Shown: positions 25,420 through 35,411 of the stretch, one piece after another | Layout: each line of letters opens with the position of its first letter | Numbering within the stretch: the first letter of the stretch is position 1 | Origin: Brevibacterium yomogidense | Lineage (GTDB): Bacteria; Actinomycetota; Actinomycetes; Actinomycetales; Brevibacteriaceae | Assembly (NCBI RefSeq): GCF_016107685.1 | Contig: NZ_JABASY010000002.1 | Coordinates: 1-64,000 of the forward strand | DNA: 64,000 bases | Reading direction: 5' to 3' | Made by a program: the position numbers and the translations under genes | The notes under the pieces: model-generated | What the model was told of the DNA's origin: nothing | Seen by the model: the letters and a program-made list of their open reading frames with translations, nothing else | Databases searched by the model: none

Positions 25420-27300
25420 TCAGAAGAAGTGGTGCTCGGGAGCGAGTCCGTACCCGTGCACGACACCGGTGCCCAAGAGCTCCGATTCCTCGACACTCCA
25501 CGTATGGGCGCCGGTCGCGGAACGCACCTGGACGAAGTTGAAGCGGTCGGACGAATAGAGTGTCGCTCCCGCAGCGACGGCTGCCCTCTGAAACGCAGAG
25601 TCCTCGCCCCGAGTGACGTCTTCGAAGCGGATCGACCGGAAGACGTCACGAGAGCCGACCATTGTGGGGCCCATGACGAAATCCGTGTACTTGTGTTCGC
25701 GCTCCGGGAAACGCAGGAGCACTGCGCCCGATGCCGTGAGGTGCATGTAGTGGGCCTGCTTCCCGACGATGTCCGTTCCCGCGTAGCGCAGGGCGGAGAT
25801 CTGGTCGGCGAGGTACTGCGGCCCGTAGAGGTCATCGTCGTCGATCTTCGCGAGGACGTCTCCGTCGGCCGCGTCGATAGCGAGGTTGAGGCACGCGCCC
25901 AGAGACAGGGAGGAATCAGCTTCCAGGAGGACGACGTCCTCGACACCGGATCGGCGGGCGCGGTCGCGCAGCAGGTCCTGATCGACGGTGTGCCCGTGCG
26001 TGACGAGGACGAGCTGCAGGGGAACGGCGCGTTGCGAACCCACGGTCTCGAGCACGTGGTCGAGCTGCTGGGGGCGGTTGGTCGACACGATCGCAGAACA
26101 GCTGCGAATGGTCGGATCCCCGTGGGCGAGGCCAAGCGCGTCCATGACCTCCATCGCGCGATGCGTATAGGTGTGTTCGCGCCAGATCGTGCGCTGTGCC
26201 AGGTGGACTGATCGATCGCGAAGTTCCGGACTCCGCAGCAGGGCCCGGACGACGTCCGCCGTCTCCTGCCGAGTCGAGGGCTGGAAGACCTCGTCGGTAC
26301 GGAAGAACCGGCGCGTCGCCTCGCTGGGAGCGCTCACGACAGGAGTACCGCTCGCACTGATCTCGAAGATCCTGCGCGCGCACATGCTGGGTGAATCGAC
26401 GACGGAATTGACGTTGAGGAACGCCCCGAAGTCCTTGTAGGCAGTGGGCATGCGGTCGTAGGGGAGCGAACCGATGACGTGCGACGACAAATCATCGGGG
26501 AATTGATATCGAGCATCACCCCCGTGCTGTCGGGAGAAGACCACGAACCGATCACCGGTCTTCGCGGCGGCATCGGCAGCGCCTCCCAGCAGCCACTGCA
26601 TCTGCTCCCTGCGTTCCGGGTACTTGTGTGCGAAGTACATGCCGGCGAACGCGACACCGGATTCGGTGCGAGGCCCGGAGCTGCGCGCAGGGTTGTGCAC
26701 CGCGGGCTGTGCCGCGAATGACAGTGTCTTCACGCGGTCGTGCCCCAATGCCTTGCGGTATGAGTCGATGAGTCTGCTGTCGCTCGTGAACACCCAGTCG
26801 AACAGGCCTGCTGCCTCAAGGAAGTCATCGAAGTGCGGTGGATCCTCCTTGTTCCAGAAGACCGTCGGGATCCCCCGTGCACGGCACGTCGAGAGGAGCT
26901 CCTTCACGTCGTCCTTGACGCCGCTCTCACCGGTGAGCTGATAGGCCCACTGCCCTCCGTTGCCGTTCCACGCGGATTCGACGAAGACGAGGTCGAGGTC
27001 GTCGAGCTGCTCTCGCCACGCCGTCCGGGACAGTGGGATGGCATCCCATTCGTAGGTGAAGGCGAGGCGCGAGAAGTCGTCGAGGATCACACCGGCGCGG
27101 ATGTTCGGGAACACTGGCGTGCGGTCACCGATCACCGGGGCCGGGTAGCGGGCGAGGAGAGGGCCGTCGACGACGGCCGGTGGATTCGATCGACCGACCC
27201 GCCTGCGCTGTCGCCACTGCTGGAGCTGCGCTGGTCCTCCGGTGCGAAGATGCCAGAAGCCGGTGCGGGCATCGCGCAGGAAGCGGCGCGCCAGAGTCAC
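25420..27300 (-). CDS. CgeB-like glycosyltransferase fused to a GT2 domain
   Basis: This 626-residue two-domain enzyme starts with a short basic segment with WHLRTGG. Residues about 60-395 resemble the CgeB/DUF3880 GT-B fold (VFVESAWNGNGGQW, PTVFWNKEDPPHFDDF, RIFEISASGTPVVSAP). From about 400 a GT2 domain follows with CSAIVSTNRP, the LAKIDDDDLYGP metal-binding aspartates and a GEDSAF stretch. It would add two sugars or do one transfer with a second regulatory fold. The GTG start at 27300 is divergent from the CapD gene. wecC starts 38 bases downstream, so the two may share a transcript. Confidence 0.78.
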   Translation of the reverse strand: MTLARRFLRDARTGFWHLRTGGPAQLQQWRQRRRVGRSNPPAVVDGPLLARYPAPVIGDRTPVFPNIRAGVILDDFSRLAFTYEWDAIPLSRTAWREQLDDLDLVFVESAWNGNGGQWAYQLTGESGVKDDVKELLSTCRARGIPTVFWNKEDPPHFDDFLEAAGLFDWVFTSDSRLIDSYRKALGHDRVKTLSFAAQPAVHNPARSSGPRTESGVAFAGMYFAHKYPERREQMQWLLGGAADAAAKTGDRFVVFSRQHGGDARYQFPDDLSSHVIGSLPYDRMPTAYKDFGAFLNVNSVVDSPSMCARRIFEISASGTPVVSAPSEATRRFFRTDEVFQPSTRQETADVVRALLRSPELRDRSVHLAQRTIWREHTYTHRAMEVMDALGLAHGDPTIRSCSAIVSTNRPQQLDHVLETVGSQRAVPLQLVLVTHGHTVDQDLLRDRARRSGVEDVVLLEADSSLSLGACLNLAIDAADGDVLAKIDDDDLYGPQYLADQISALRYAGTDIVGKQAHYMHLTASGAVLLRFPEREHKYTDFVMGPTMVGSRDVFRSIRFEDVTRGEDSAFQRAAVAAGATLYSSDRFNFVQVRSATGAHTWSVEESELLGTGVVHGYGLAPEHHFF

Positions 27301-27374
27301 TGAGTCCCCAATCGAGTGCGGTGGAGCACGAGCGTCCAGAGAAGGCGCGCTCGAATGCCGGGTACGAGCTATAT

Positions 27375-27404
27375 TTCAGATAACGAGAATACTTTAACTA
27401 TACT
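27375..27404 (+). promoter_or_regulatory. Candidate promoter of the + strand polysaccharide operon
   Basis: The 142-base gap between divergent genes has an AT-rich island. TTCAGA (27375-27380), 18 bases, then TATACT (27399-27404) resemble -35 and -10 boxes, about 33 bases before ATG 27443. The -10 is good and the -35 weak. Confidence 0.35.
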
Positions 27405-27442
27405 CACACCGAACAGACAGTGAACGGCGGTCGCGCCGGCGG

Positions 27443-29479
27443 ATGGAAGGTGTTCCCGTCACGGAGGACAACGAATCGGCGACGAGGGGGGCTGCGGCTC
27501 CCCACCGAACCGACCGCAGATCGAGCGGCGTTCTCCTAGGCGCACTGCTCCGTTCCTTCGGCATCGGGCTCGCATTCGCCGTCTGCCTGTGGATCGCGGC
27601 TCTCGTCCGCTATGACTTCTCACTGTCGGAGCCGAACTTCACCGGCATCGCAGTGTGTTCGCTGCTGGGTCTCATCGTGTGCGTCGGTATGGGGCCCCTC
27701 GTGGTGTACCGGGACCAGTTCTGGAGGGTGTCGGGGGACGAATTCATCGCGATCGGCGGAGTCTTCGCCGTCGTGAGCGGGCTCATCTATGCGGCGAACG
27801 CAGTGATCGCTCCACTCGTGCCGTTGAGTGTGCCGCTCACTGCCTCCGCGCTCGCAATCGTCGTGATCGGCATGGCGGCGTGGCTCCGCGGACGCATGCG
27901 CGCGCTGCGCCGAACGCAGAGAGGCCGGAGTAAACGCGCGCTCATCCTCGGCGCCGGGGCTCACGGCCTCACTGCTTTCCGCCTCATCACCGACGATCCT
28001 CAGGCCGAGCACGTAGCCGTCGGGTTCCTCGACGACGATCCGGAGAAGAACTTCCTGCGAGTGCAGGGGATTCGCGTGCTCGGACGCCTCGCCGACCTCG
28101 GCCGGGTCCTCGAGGAGCGACCTGTCGATGTCGTCCTCATCGCGATCCGCGAACTGTCACCCGCTGTCCTTGACACGGTGATCGATGTCACGCAAGAGGC
28201 CGGAGTCGAGATCAAGGTCCTTCCTGAGCTCGATGTCTACGACCTTCGGGAGCGAGGCGCATACGGAGGATCCACGATCGCGACCCGCCCCGCCTCCTTC
28301 CGCCCCATCGAGATCGACGACCTCATAGGGCGCCGGCCGATCTCGACGGACGTCGACGCCATCGCGGGATACCTGCGCGGCAAGACGATCCTCGTCACCG
28401 GTGCCGGGGGATCGATCGGCTCACACCTGTGCAAGCAGCTGGTGCGCTTCTCCCCGGGCCGCGTCGTGATGACGGACCGCGATGAGTCGGGCCTGCATTC
28501 GACGCAGCTCGTCCTCGAAGGTTCTGCGATGCTCACCAGTGAGAACCTCGTGCTCGGTGATCTGCGTGACGCGGGCTTCGTGCGTTCGCTCGTGGCGAGC
28601 GTGCAGCCGGACATCATCTTCCACGCGGCAGCGCTCAAACATCTGACGTTCCTTGAGCGCTTCCCCGACGAGGCGATCATGACGAACGTCGGTGCAAGCA
28701 TGAGCCTGTTGGATGCTGCAGTCGAGAACCGGGTGCCGCAGTTCGTACACATCTCCACGGACAAAGCCGCAGACCCCACATCGGTTCTGGGCGCTTCGAA
28801 GTACACAACCGAACGTGCAGTGGCGGCAGTCGCCGCAGACACAGGCTTTGCGTACATGTCGGTGCGGTTCGGCAACGTTCTGGGTTCGCGCGGGTCGGTC
28901 CTCGGCACATTCGTCTCCCAGGCGCAGGCAGGAGGCCCCCTCACCATCACGGCGCCGGGGGTCAAACGGTTCTTCATGTCAGCGGACGAAGCATGCGAAC
29001 TGGTGCTGCAGGCCGGCGCGATCGGGAATCCGGGCGAGACTCTCGTCCTCGACATGGGGGAACCCGTTGCGATCGAGGACCTCGCTCGTCGTGTGATCAC
29101 GTTGAGCGGTCGGGACGACATCACGATCCGCTACACGGGATTGCGTGAGGGGGAGAAGCTCGAGGAGACCCGGCTTGCAGTCGGCGAACAGGACCAGCGG
29201 CCGAAGCACCACCTCATCTCCCAGGTGGCGGTCCCGCCCGCCTCCCTCGCGCAGGTTCGCGGCCTCATCGCGAGCGCCCGCATCTCCGGCCATAGACGCA
29301 ATGACGAACTCACCAGCACTCTGAGGAAAGCAGTGCAAACAGCCCCTCCGGGGCTTGGACGGAACGCACTCACGAGGAGGAGTGGGGACGCCCCTGCGCG
29401 GCCGTCTTCGGCCCCCGCAACAGCGCCGCTCACACTCACGTCCATCCTCGGCGACTTCCACCCCGAAGGGCAGGAATGA
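27443..29479 (+). CDS. CapD-like membrane nucleoside-diphosphate-sugar epimerase/dehydratase
   Basis: This 678-residue protein is like CapD/WbpM/PglF. Four or so hydrophobic segments (about 28-155) are followed by a CoA-binding-like Rossmann domain (ALILGAGAHGL). A short-chain dehydratase domain from about 310 has VTGAGGSIGSHL, HISTDKAADPTSVLGASK and the RFGNVLGSRGSV region. Members make UDP-4-keto-6-deoxy sugars from UDP-GlcNAc at the membrane. ATG 27443 is the only start in range. It leads a six-gene overlapping operon and would supply a deoxy amino sugar or precursor. Confidence 0.87.
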   Translation: MEGVPVTEDNESATRGAAAPHRTDRRSSGVLLGALLRSFGIGLAFAVCLWIAALVRYDFSLSEPNFTGIAVCSLLGLIVCVGMGPLVVYRDQFWRVSGDEFIAIGGVFAVVSGLIYAANAVIAPLVPLSVPLTASALAIVVIGMAAWLRGRMRALRRTQRGRSKRALILGAGAHGLTAFRLITDDPQAEHVAVGFLDDDPEKNFLRVQGIRVLGRLADLGRVLEERPVDVVLIAIRELSPAVLDTVIDVTQEAGVEIKVLPELDVYDLRERGAYGGSTIATRPASFRPIEIDDLIGRRPISTDVDAIAGYLRGKTILVTGAGGSIGSHLCKQLVRFSPGRVVMTDRDESGLHSTQLVLEGSAMLTSENLVLGDLRDAGFVRSLVASVQPDIIFHAAALKHLTFLERFPDEAIMTNVGASMSLLDAAVENRVPQFVHISTDKAADPTSVLGASKYTTERAVAAVAADTGFAYMSVRFGNVLGSRGSVLGTFVSQAQAGGPLTITAPGVKRFFMSADEACELVLQAGAIGNPGETLVLDMGEPVAIEDLARRVITLSGRDDITIRYTGLREGEKLEETRLAVGEQDQRPKHHLISQVAVPPASLAQVRGLIASARISGHRRNDELTSTLRKAVQTAPPGLGRNALTRRSGDAPARPSSAPATAPLTLTSILGDFHPEGQE

Positions 29480-30522
29480 ATAGCGTGAGCCTCGTGGTCT
29501 CCTGTCTCTTCGCTGCGCTCGTGGCATACGGATCCACACGATTCGCGGTGATCCCGCTGCTGCAGCGCGGTGGTGTGCTGGACACACCCAGTGAACGCTC
29601 GTCGCACGAGAAGCCGGTCGCCCGCGGCGGAGGCATCGGAGTGCTCACGGGCCTGGTGGCGGGTCTGCTCACTGCCGTCGTCGCGTCCCAGCTGGTCGGG
29701 GCAGGTGACCGTTGGCCTGACGCAGGTGATGGGGTCCGCGTGATCCTTCCCGTCGCTGCGGCGTTCGTCTTCGGGATCGTGGGTTTCGTCGACGACCTCA
29801 ACTCGCTGTCCGCGGTGAAGCGCCTCGTCGTCCAGGCAGTTCTGGCATCCGGGTTCGCGGCCGTGATCCTTCTCATCACCGATGGCGGGTTCCTGGCAGC
29901 GGCAGCGATCGTCGTGTGCATCGTCCTCGTCGTCAACGGGACGAACTTCATGGACGGCCTCAACACCCTCGTGACGATGTGGGGTGCGGCCACCGCAGTC
30001 TGGCTGGGAGTACTCAGCCTCCTCGTCGACGACATCGGCGCGGCTGCACCACTGTTCGTCTTCGGTGCGGCGCTCCTGGGATTCCTGCCTCTCAACATCG
30101 GCCCTGCGCGGTCCTTCCTGGGCGACGTCGGAAGCTATGCGATCGGTGGGCTCCTCGTGGTCGCGGTCTGGGTGCTCTGGAGTGCGGGAGTCCCCGCGAC
30201 GGCGTTGCTGGCGCCCTTCATCGTGCCGCTCTCAGACGTGCTCCTGACCCTCGCTCGTCGAGCGTTCCGCGGTGAGAACATCTTCCTCGCTCACCGCAGC
30301 CACGTGTACCAGCGGCTGCACGCGACCGGTCTCACGCACGAGCGGGTGTCCGCGCTGCATCTCATGGCGTCCGTGCTGTGCATCGCGGGGGCGCTGCCCA
30401 GCCTCTTCGGCGTTGAACCGTCCGTGAGCCACGCGGTCGCTGTGAGCACGTGGACGTGTGTCCTCGCCGTGTATTTCATCCTGCCGTCCGTGATGAGCGA
30501 GAAGGCGCGGGCGACCACATGA
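29476..30522 (+). CDS. Undecaprenyl-phosphate sugar-1-phosphate transferase (WecA/TagO/MraY family)
   Basis: This 348-residue polytopic enzyme starts polymer assembly by transferring a HexNAc-1-phosphate to undecaprenyl phosphate. Family motifs are GGGIGVLTG, FVDDLNSLSAVKR (catalytic Asp-Asp), NGTNFMDGLN, FLGDVGS and a terminal HRSHVYQRL basic motif. Eleven or so membrane helices are visible. The ATG overlaps the CapD stop (ATGA), and the next gene overlaps its stop. It is the likely initiating transferase of this locus. Confidence 0.88.
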   Translation: MNSVSLVVSCLFAALVAYGSTRFAVIPLLQRGGVLDTPSERSSHEKPVARGGGIGVLTGLVAGLLTAVVASQLVGAGDRWPDAGDGVRVILPVAAAFVFGIVGFVDDLNSLSAVKRLVVQAVLASGFAAVILLITDGGFLAAAAIVVCIVLVVNGTNFMDGLNTLVTMWGAATAVWLGVLSLLVDDIGAAAPLFVFGAALLGFLPLNIGPARSFLGDVGSYAIGGLLVVAVWVLWSAGVPATALLAPFIVPLSDVLLTLARRAFRGENIFLAHRSHVYQRLHATGLTHERVSALHLMASVLCIAGALPSLFGVEPSVSHAVAVSTWTCVLAVYFILPSVMSEKARATT

Positions 30523-31748
30523 GGATCCTTGTACTCACCCACTACTACGCCCCGGAGATAGGCGCTCCCCAGCGGCGGTGGAGAACACTCGTCGGTGCGT
30601 TCGCTGATGCCGGACACGATGTCGCGGTCTGCGCTCCCGTCCCGCATTATCCCTACCGCAAGCGGGGCGAATTGGGGATCAGACGACCGGCAGTCTGGCG
30701 GTGGAGCGACGGAGCGTTCGGCGAGAGGATCCTCCGGGTGCCATATCTGCGATCATCCGGCAGCGTGCCGGGACAACTGGTGGATCAAACAGTGTCCTCT
30801 GCGTTCATGGTGGGGGCCGCTGCGGCGATGCGACGCGCTCGTCCAGATGTCATCGTCGCCACGACACCGGGGCTTCCGATGCCCTTCACCGCGGCATCCG
30901 TCGCGGGACTCCTGCGCGTACCACTTGTCACCGAGATCCGGGACGTGTGGCCAGATCTCATCGCGGACACCGCGCTCGTGGAGCGCGGGACGCGAGGGAT
31001 GCTCCCGTCGGCCGTCTCACGAACGCTCGAGACCCGTGTCCTGCCGGCGCTCTTCAACGGAGCACTCCGGCGGTCGGACGCCCTGGTCGCGACGACCGAG
31101 TCCTTTGCTGACCAGTTGCGTGAGCGCGCTATGCCGCCCGTGACCGTAGTACGCAACACGAGCGACGCACCGCGTCTCACTCCTCGCCGGACGCAACGAC
31201 GGCAGCATGGCGACCTTCACGTTCTCTACGTCGGAACGGTGGGGCGTTCACAAGGACTCGAGACCGCGATCCGTGCGGTCGCGGATGTTCCCGGTGTGCG
31301 ATTGCGCGTGGTGGGTGCGGGAGCGCACTGGCACGATCTGCGCGAACTCGCGTTGGGTCTCACCGACCGCGTCGAGTTCTATCCGCAGACGACGGGCATT
31401 GCGCTCGAAGACCATTGGGAGTGGGCACATACAGGTCTTGTGAGTCTTGCCGATGTCCCGTCCTTCACTCTCACGATCCCCTCGAAGCTGGTCTCCATCA
31501 TGGCCCGCAGGGTGCATGTCTCCGGTGTGATTGCAGGCGAAGCCGCACAGATCGTTCACGACGCACAGGCCGGCGCGGTGTCTGCACCCGGCGACATCGA
31601 TGACATCCGGCGCATGTTCGTGGAATTGCGGGACGACCCGGAATCGACGGCAGTCGGTGAGCGCCCCGTGGAATGGTTGAGAACTCACGCCTCGCCGCAG
31701 TCTGCGGCCCGAACGTACCTGCGATTGCTTCAGGACGTGACGTCGTGA
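30519..31748 (+). CDS. GT4 glycosyltransferase, WbuB/WcaI-like
   Basis: This 409-residue GT-B enzyme starts MRILVLTHYYAPEIGAPQRR, the usual WbuB/WcaI N-terminus. It has TEIRDVWPDLI (30.9 kb) and a C-terminal nucleotide domain with VLYVGTVGRSQGLETAI. WbuB enzymes add the second sugar, often L-FucNAc, to the lipid-linked HexNAc. ATG 30519 overlaps the upstream stop (ATGA), and its stop overlaps the next GTG. Confidence 0.84.
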   Translation: MRILVLTHYYAPEIGAPQRRWRTLVGAFADAGHDVAVCAPVPHYPYRKRGELGIRRPAVWRWSDGAFGERILRVPYLRSSGSVPGQLVDQTVSSAFMVGAAAAMRRARPDVIVATTPGLPMPFTAASVAGLLRVPLVTEIRDVWPDLIADTALVERGTRGMLPSAVSRTLETRVLPALFNGALRRSDALVATTESFADQLRERAMPPVTVVRNTSDAPRLTPRRTQRRQHGDLHVLYVGTVGRSQGLETAIRAVADVPGVRLRVVGAGAHWHDLRELALGLTDRVEFYPQTTGIALEDHWEWAHTGLVSLADVPSFTLTIPSKLVSIMARRVHVSGVIAGEAAQIVHDAQAGAVSAPGDIDDIRRMFVELRDDPESTAVGERPVEWLRTHASPQSAARTYLRLLQDVTS

Positions 31749-33493
31749 GGGCGCCGATTCTGCTGCGTCAGGCATCCGCGCTGTTGCGAGTGGTCGCAGG
31801 ACACGTTTCGGACGACCCCGTGCACTTCGGAATGCAGGTGTTCCGGCGGCTTCCGCCTCGCGCATCCCGACTGATGAGCGCGGCGCTCCGCAGAGTTCCC
31901 GGACCGGCCGCCGAAGCGTCTTCCGCGTGGCTGAAGGGCGACGTGGCGAGCGCAGCGGACTTCGCGGTCGCGCGCCCTGCACGAGGGTGGCAGGCGCGTT
32001 TCCTGGGCGAACTCGCCGTCAGCATGGGTGATCCCGGTACCGCTCGAATGCGTGCCAACGCGCTCGCAGGTACCACCGCAGGTGCACGGCTCTCATCGCG
32101 GATCCTGTGGCACGAAGGACGGATGTCGGAAGCGGTGGCGGCTGCGCCTCCCAGCGCGATGCGCACGAGGCTGTCCTCGGAGCTCGCGGTCTTCCGGCCC
32201 GAATGGGATCCGTCGACCGCGGGGAACGGCGCGGTTCCCACGCCGCGGTCAGTCCCGAAGGCTTCCGTCCTCTTCGCCCTCACGAACTCTCTTCCCGTCA
32301 CTCAGTCCGGGTACACGCTGCGCAGCCACGCGGTCCTCACCGCGGTGCGCGATGCAGGGCTCGGCGTGCTCGCAACTAATAGGACCGGCTACCCCACTGC
32401 TGTCGGCAGAGCAGTGCGATGTGATCGAGCGACGGTGGACGGGATCCCGTACCTGTACGACGTTCCTGCATCGCTTGGACGGACACCCGCGGCACGCCTC
32501 GACCAGCAGGCGAGTTTCTTGCGGCGTGCTGCTGAAGCCTCTGGCGCAGCAGTGCTCCATACGACCACACACTTCACGAACGGTCTTGTCGCCCGGAGCG
32601 TCGCCCGGGACCTGGAACTTCCGTGGGTGTACGAGGTGCGCGGCTCGCTCGAGGACACATGGGCCTCCGCACGAGGTGGGATGGAGCAGGATGCGCGCAA
32701 CAGTGAGAGGTTCCAGCTCTTCCGTGCACGAGAAGCGGAAGTGGCCCGCAGTGCTGACGCAGTTGTCACACTGGGGCACACAATGGCAGCTGAACTTGTC
32801 GAGCGGGGAGTGGATCGCGAGAGGATCGTCGTGGCTCCGAACTCTGTGGGTTCAGAGGTCCTCGCGGCCGATTGGCAGGCTCCGGCATCTGCCGTGCGAG
32901 CGGAATTGGGTCTGCCGGCTCGGGGCATCTGGGTCGGTACGGCCGCCTCTGTCGTCGGTTATGAGGGTCTCGACGTGCTGGTCGATGCTGTCCGCGCGGC
33001 GCGGACATCGGGTGTGGACATCAGGCTCCTTGTGGTCGGGGACGGTGTCGATCTGCCGCACCTGCGCCAGCGAGCTGCAGACCTTGGAGACTCTGCGGTC
33101 TTCACGGGGCGCGTGCGGCCAGAACTCGCGCAGACGTACGTTCGCGGCCTCGACGTGTTCGTCGTCCCGCGGAAAGACGTCGCCGTGTGCCGTAAGATCA
33201 CTCCGCTGAAGCCTGCGGAAGCCGGCGGTTTGGGACGCGCGGTCGTGCTGAGCGATCTACCGGCACTCGCCGAGGCTTTGCCAGCGGACTCGCGGCGTCT
33301 GGTGCGGCCCGAATCTGCCGAGGAACTGTCCGGAGCGCTGATTGGTCTTGCAGAAGATCCTGATGAACGGAAGCGACTGGGGGAGTTTGCCCGCCGGTGG
33401 GTGGAGGAGAACCGGACGTGGACGAGTGTCGGGGAGTCCTACGGGCGGATGTACGAAGAAATCGGAGCCGACGTGAGGATGGTGAGTCGATGA
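31745..33493 (+). CDS. GT4 glycosyltransferase with N-terminal helical extension
   Basis: This 582-residue protein starts at GTG 31745 (GTGA overlap). The first 175 residues are an Ala/Arg-rich helical region of unclear role. The GT-B part has NSLPVTQSGYTLRSHAV, VYEVRGSLEDTWAS, VVTLGHTMAAELVERGV, WVGTAASVVGYEGLDVLVDA and the end motif KITPLKPAEAGGLGRAVVLSD. The sugar donor is unknown. It overlaps the permease gene by ATGA, so it is expressed with the exporter. Confidence 0.82.
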   Translation: MRAPILLRQASALLRVVAGHVSDDPVHFGMQVFRRLPPRASRLMSAALRRVPGPAAEASSAWLKGDVASAADFAVARPARGWQARFLGELAVSMGDPGTARMRANALAGTTAGARLSSRILWHEGRMSEAVAAAPPSAMRTRLSSELAVFRPEWDPSTAGNGAVPTPRSVPKASVLFALTNSLPVTQSGYTLRSHAVLTAVRDAGLGVLATNRTGYPTAVGRAVRCDRATVDGIPYLYDVPASLGRTPAARLDQQASFLRRAAEASGAAVLHTTTHFTNGLVARSVARDLELPWVYEVRGSLEDTWASARGGMEQDARNSERFQLFRAREAEVARSADAVVTLGHTMAAELVERGVDRERIVVAPNSVGSEVLAADWQAPASAVRAELGLPARGIWVGTAASVVGYEGLDVLVDAVRAARTSGVDIRLLVVGDGVDLPHLRQRAADLGDSAVFTGRVRPELAQTYVRGLDVFVVPRKDVAVCRKITPLKPAEAGGLGRAVVLSDLPALAEALPADSRRLVRPESAEELSGALIGLAEDPDERKRLGEFARRWVEENRTWTSVGESYGRMYEEIGADVRMVSR

Positions 33494-34377
33494 GCACGAC
33501 GCACACGTTCGATCCGGAGACGGCCAGGAACGCAGTCTCAGTGCCTTCGTGGGCTCTTGGCCCGGTGGGGAGCAGGCTTCCTCTTGGCACATACATCGAA
33601 CAGCTGTGGAAGAGACGCCACTTCGTCCTCGCAGAATCCCGGTCGAAGATTGCGGGGACTGCGAACAGAAATCTGCTGGGATACGGGTGGCTGATCCTGA
33701 ACCCGCTGCTCAACGGTCTGGGCTTCTACGTGGTGTTCGGAGTGATCCTGCAGACATCTCGTGGGATCGAGAACTTCGTCGGCTACTTGGTGATAGGGGT
33801 GTTCTTCTTCCAGCTATCGATGCGCTGCGTCACCGGTGGAACCCAAGCGATACGTAACGGTCGGCCTATGATCCGTGCCTTCGCTTTCCCCAGGGCGGCG
33901 CTTCCGCTCACGGTTGTCGTGCGCGAAGTTCTCAACTTCGTCCCGACGTTTGCGGTGCTCATCGCGGTCCTCGCTGTGCTGCCGCCGGCAGAAAATATTA
34001 CGTGGCGCGTGATTCTCATCGTGCCTGCATTCATCTGCCAGACGCTCTTCGCGTTGGGGTGTGCCTTCTTCCTTGCCCGCTTGGGGCACATCCTTCCGGA
34101 TATCTCCAACCTTGTGAATGTGCTCGCCCGGTTCTGGCTGTACGCCTCCGGAGTGTTCTTCTCCATCGACAGGTTCGTTGATCATCCGGCATTGCAGACG
34201 GTTATGAAGATGAACCCGATGTACTCGTACCTCCATCTATACCGCGACGCGCTGCTCTACGGAGTGGATTCACCTGTCTGGATGTGGCTGCTGGCCGTAG
34301 GCTGGGCGTTCGTCTTCGTGATCTTCGGGTTCCTCTTCTTCTACCGAGGGGAGGAGTCCTATGGGCGAGCAGCCTGA
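33490..34377 (+). CDS. ABC-2 polysaccharide export permease (TagG-like)
   Basis: This 295-residue permease has six hydrophobic segments from about residue 70. The N-terminal amphipathic YIEQLWKRRHFVLAESRSKIAG is characteristic of TagG/Wzm proteins, and the LGYGWLILNPLLNGLGFYV and MNPMYSYLHLYRDALLYG segments also match. It exports lipid-linked polymer with the ATPase that overlaps it by 17 bases. Confidence 0.88.
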   Translation: MSTTHTFDPETARNAVSVPSWALGPVGSRLPLGTYIEQLWKRRHFVLAESRSKIAGTANRNLLGYGWLILNPLLNGLGFYVVFGVILQTSRGIENFVGYLVIGVFFFQLSMRCVTGGTQAIRNGRPMIRAFAFPRAALPLTVVVREVLNFVPTFAVLIAVLAVLPPAENITWRVILIVPAFICQTLFALGCAFFLARLGHILPDISNLVNVLARFWLYASGVFFSIDRFVDHPALQTVMKMNPMYSYLHLYRDALLYGVDSPVWMWLLAVGWAFVFVIFGFLFFYRGEESYGRAA

Positions 34378-35410
34378 GCGCCCCCAGATCGGTGGACCCG
34401 CAGTGGTAGTCGAGGACGTCAGCATGAGCTACACGGTTCGCACGTCCGCGCCCGGCGGCCGTGGACTCGCCGTCAGAGCGCGCAATCGTCTCTTCGGAAA
34501 ACGCGAGAAGGTCGAGGCACTGCGGGGTGTTTCTCTTGTCGCGCGCCAGGGGGAGTTCGTCGGTGTCATCGGAGCCAACGGATCAGGCAAATCCACCCTG
34601 CTGAGACTCATCGCCGGTGTCGAACGTCCCGACAATGGACGGATTCTCGCCCGCCGGCAACCCACTCTTCTAGGAGTCAACGCGGCTCTCCAGCCCGCGT
34701 TGTCCGGGTCCGCGAATGTGCGGCTCGGATGCCTCGCAATGGGCATGTCACCTCGTCAAGCTGCATCCGTCCATGAAGAGGTGGTGCGGCTCTCCGCCCT
34801 GGGCGACGCCATCAACCGCCCGATGGGCGGGTATTCGTCAGGTATGGCGTCGCGTTTGCGGTTTGCGATCGCGGTGGCGGCACGACCGAAGATCCTTTTG
34901 ATCGACGAGGCGCTGTCGACTGGCGATGCCACGTTCGCTCAGCGGAGCGAGGAGGCGATGGACGCCATGCTTGCTGAAGCCGGGACCGTCTTCCTGGTGA
35001 ACCACGCGGCAAAAGTCATCCAAGAACTCTGTACGCGGGCCATCTGGATGCACGCTGGACGCATCATCATGGACGGCGATGCTGAAACCGTAGCGGAGAA
35101 GTATCGCTGGTGGTCCTGGAACGTTGCGAAGGGTGAGACCGAGGTCGCGAACAAGCTGTTGACTCAGGCCGTTGATGAAGGGTCGATGCAGGAAGTCCGT
35201 GTAGTTGAAGACCCTGCCTTCGAACGGAAGAGCCCGCGTCACGCTGCCCGAAACCGGTACACAAACGGATACAGGCCAGCCGCGGTCTGGCCAGGGCCCA
35301 CGCCTACACCTAGCGGGAAGCCAGGTTTTGTAGAGACCGACATTCTGCCCGTGATCTCTGAGGTGAGCGTGCACGGCCAGCCACGCTCAGCCACGAGTCG
35401 GGAGCGTTGA
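34361..35410 (+). CDS. ABC polysaccharide export ATPase (TagH-like)
   Basis: This 349-residue protein is the nucleotide-binding partner of the permease. It has the Walker A GANGSGKST near residue 71, a GGYSSGMASRLRFA signature, the Walker B ILLIDEALSTGDATF and a His switch in FLVNHAAK. The LLGVNAALQPALSGSANV stretch is typical of TagH/Wzt ATPases. A C-terminal tail of about 90 residues, rich in Arg, Pro and Ser, lacks a carbohydrate-binding domain and looks disordered. Confidence 0.88.
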   Translation: MGEQPERPQIGGPAVVVEDVSMSYTVRTSAPGGRGLAVRARNRLFGKREKVEALRGVSLVARQGEFVGVIGANGSGKSTLLRLIAGVERPDNGRILARRQPTLLGVNAALQPALSGSANVRLGCLAMGMSPRQAASVHEEVVRLSALGDAINRPMGGYSSGMASRLRFAIAVAARPKILLIDEALSTGDATFAQRSEEAMDAMLAEAGTVFLVNHAAKVIQELCTRAIWMHAGRIIMDGDAETVAEKYRWWSWNVAKGETEVANKLLTQAVDEGSMQEVRVVEDPAFERKSPRHAARNRYTNGYRPAAVWPGPTPTPSGKPGFVETDILPVISEVSVHGQPRSATSRER

Positions 35411-35411
35411 A

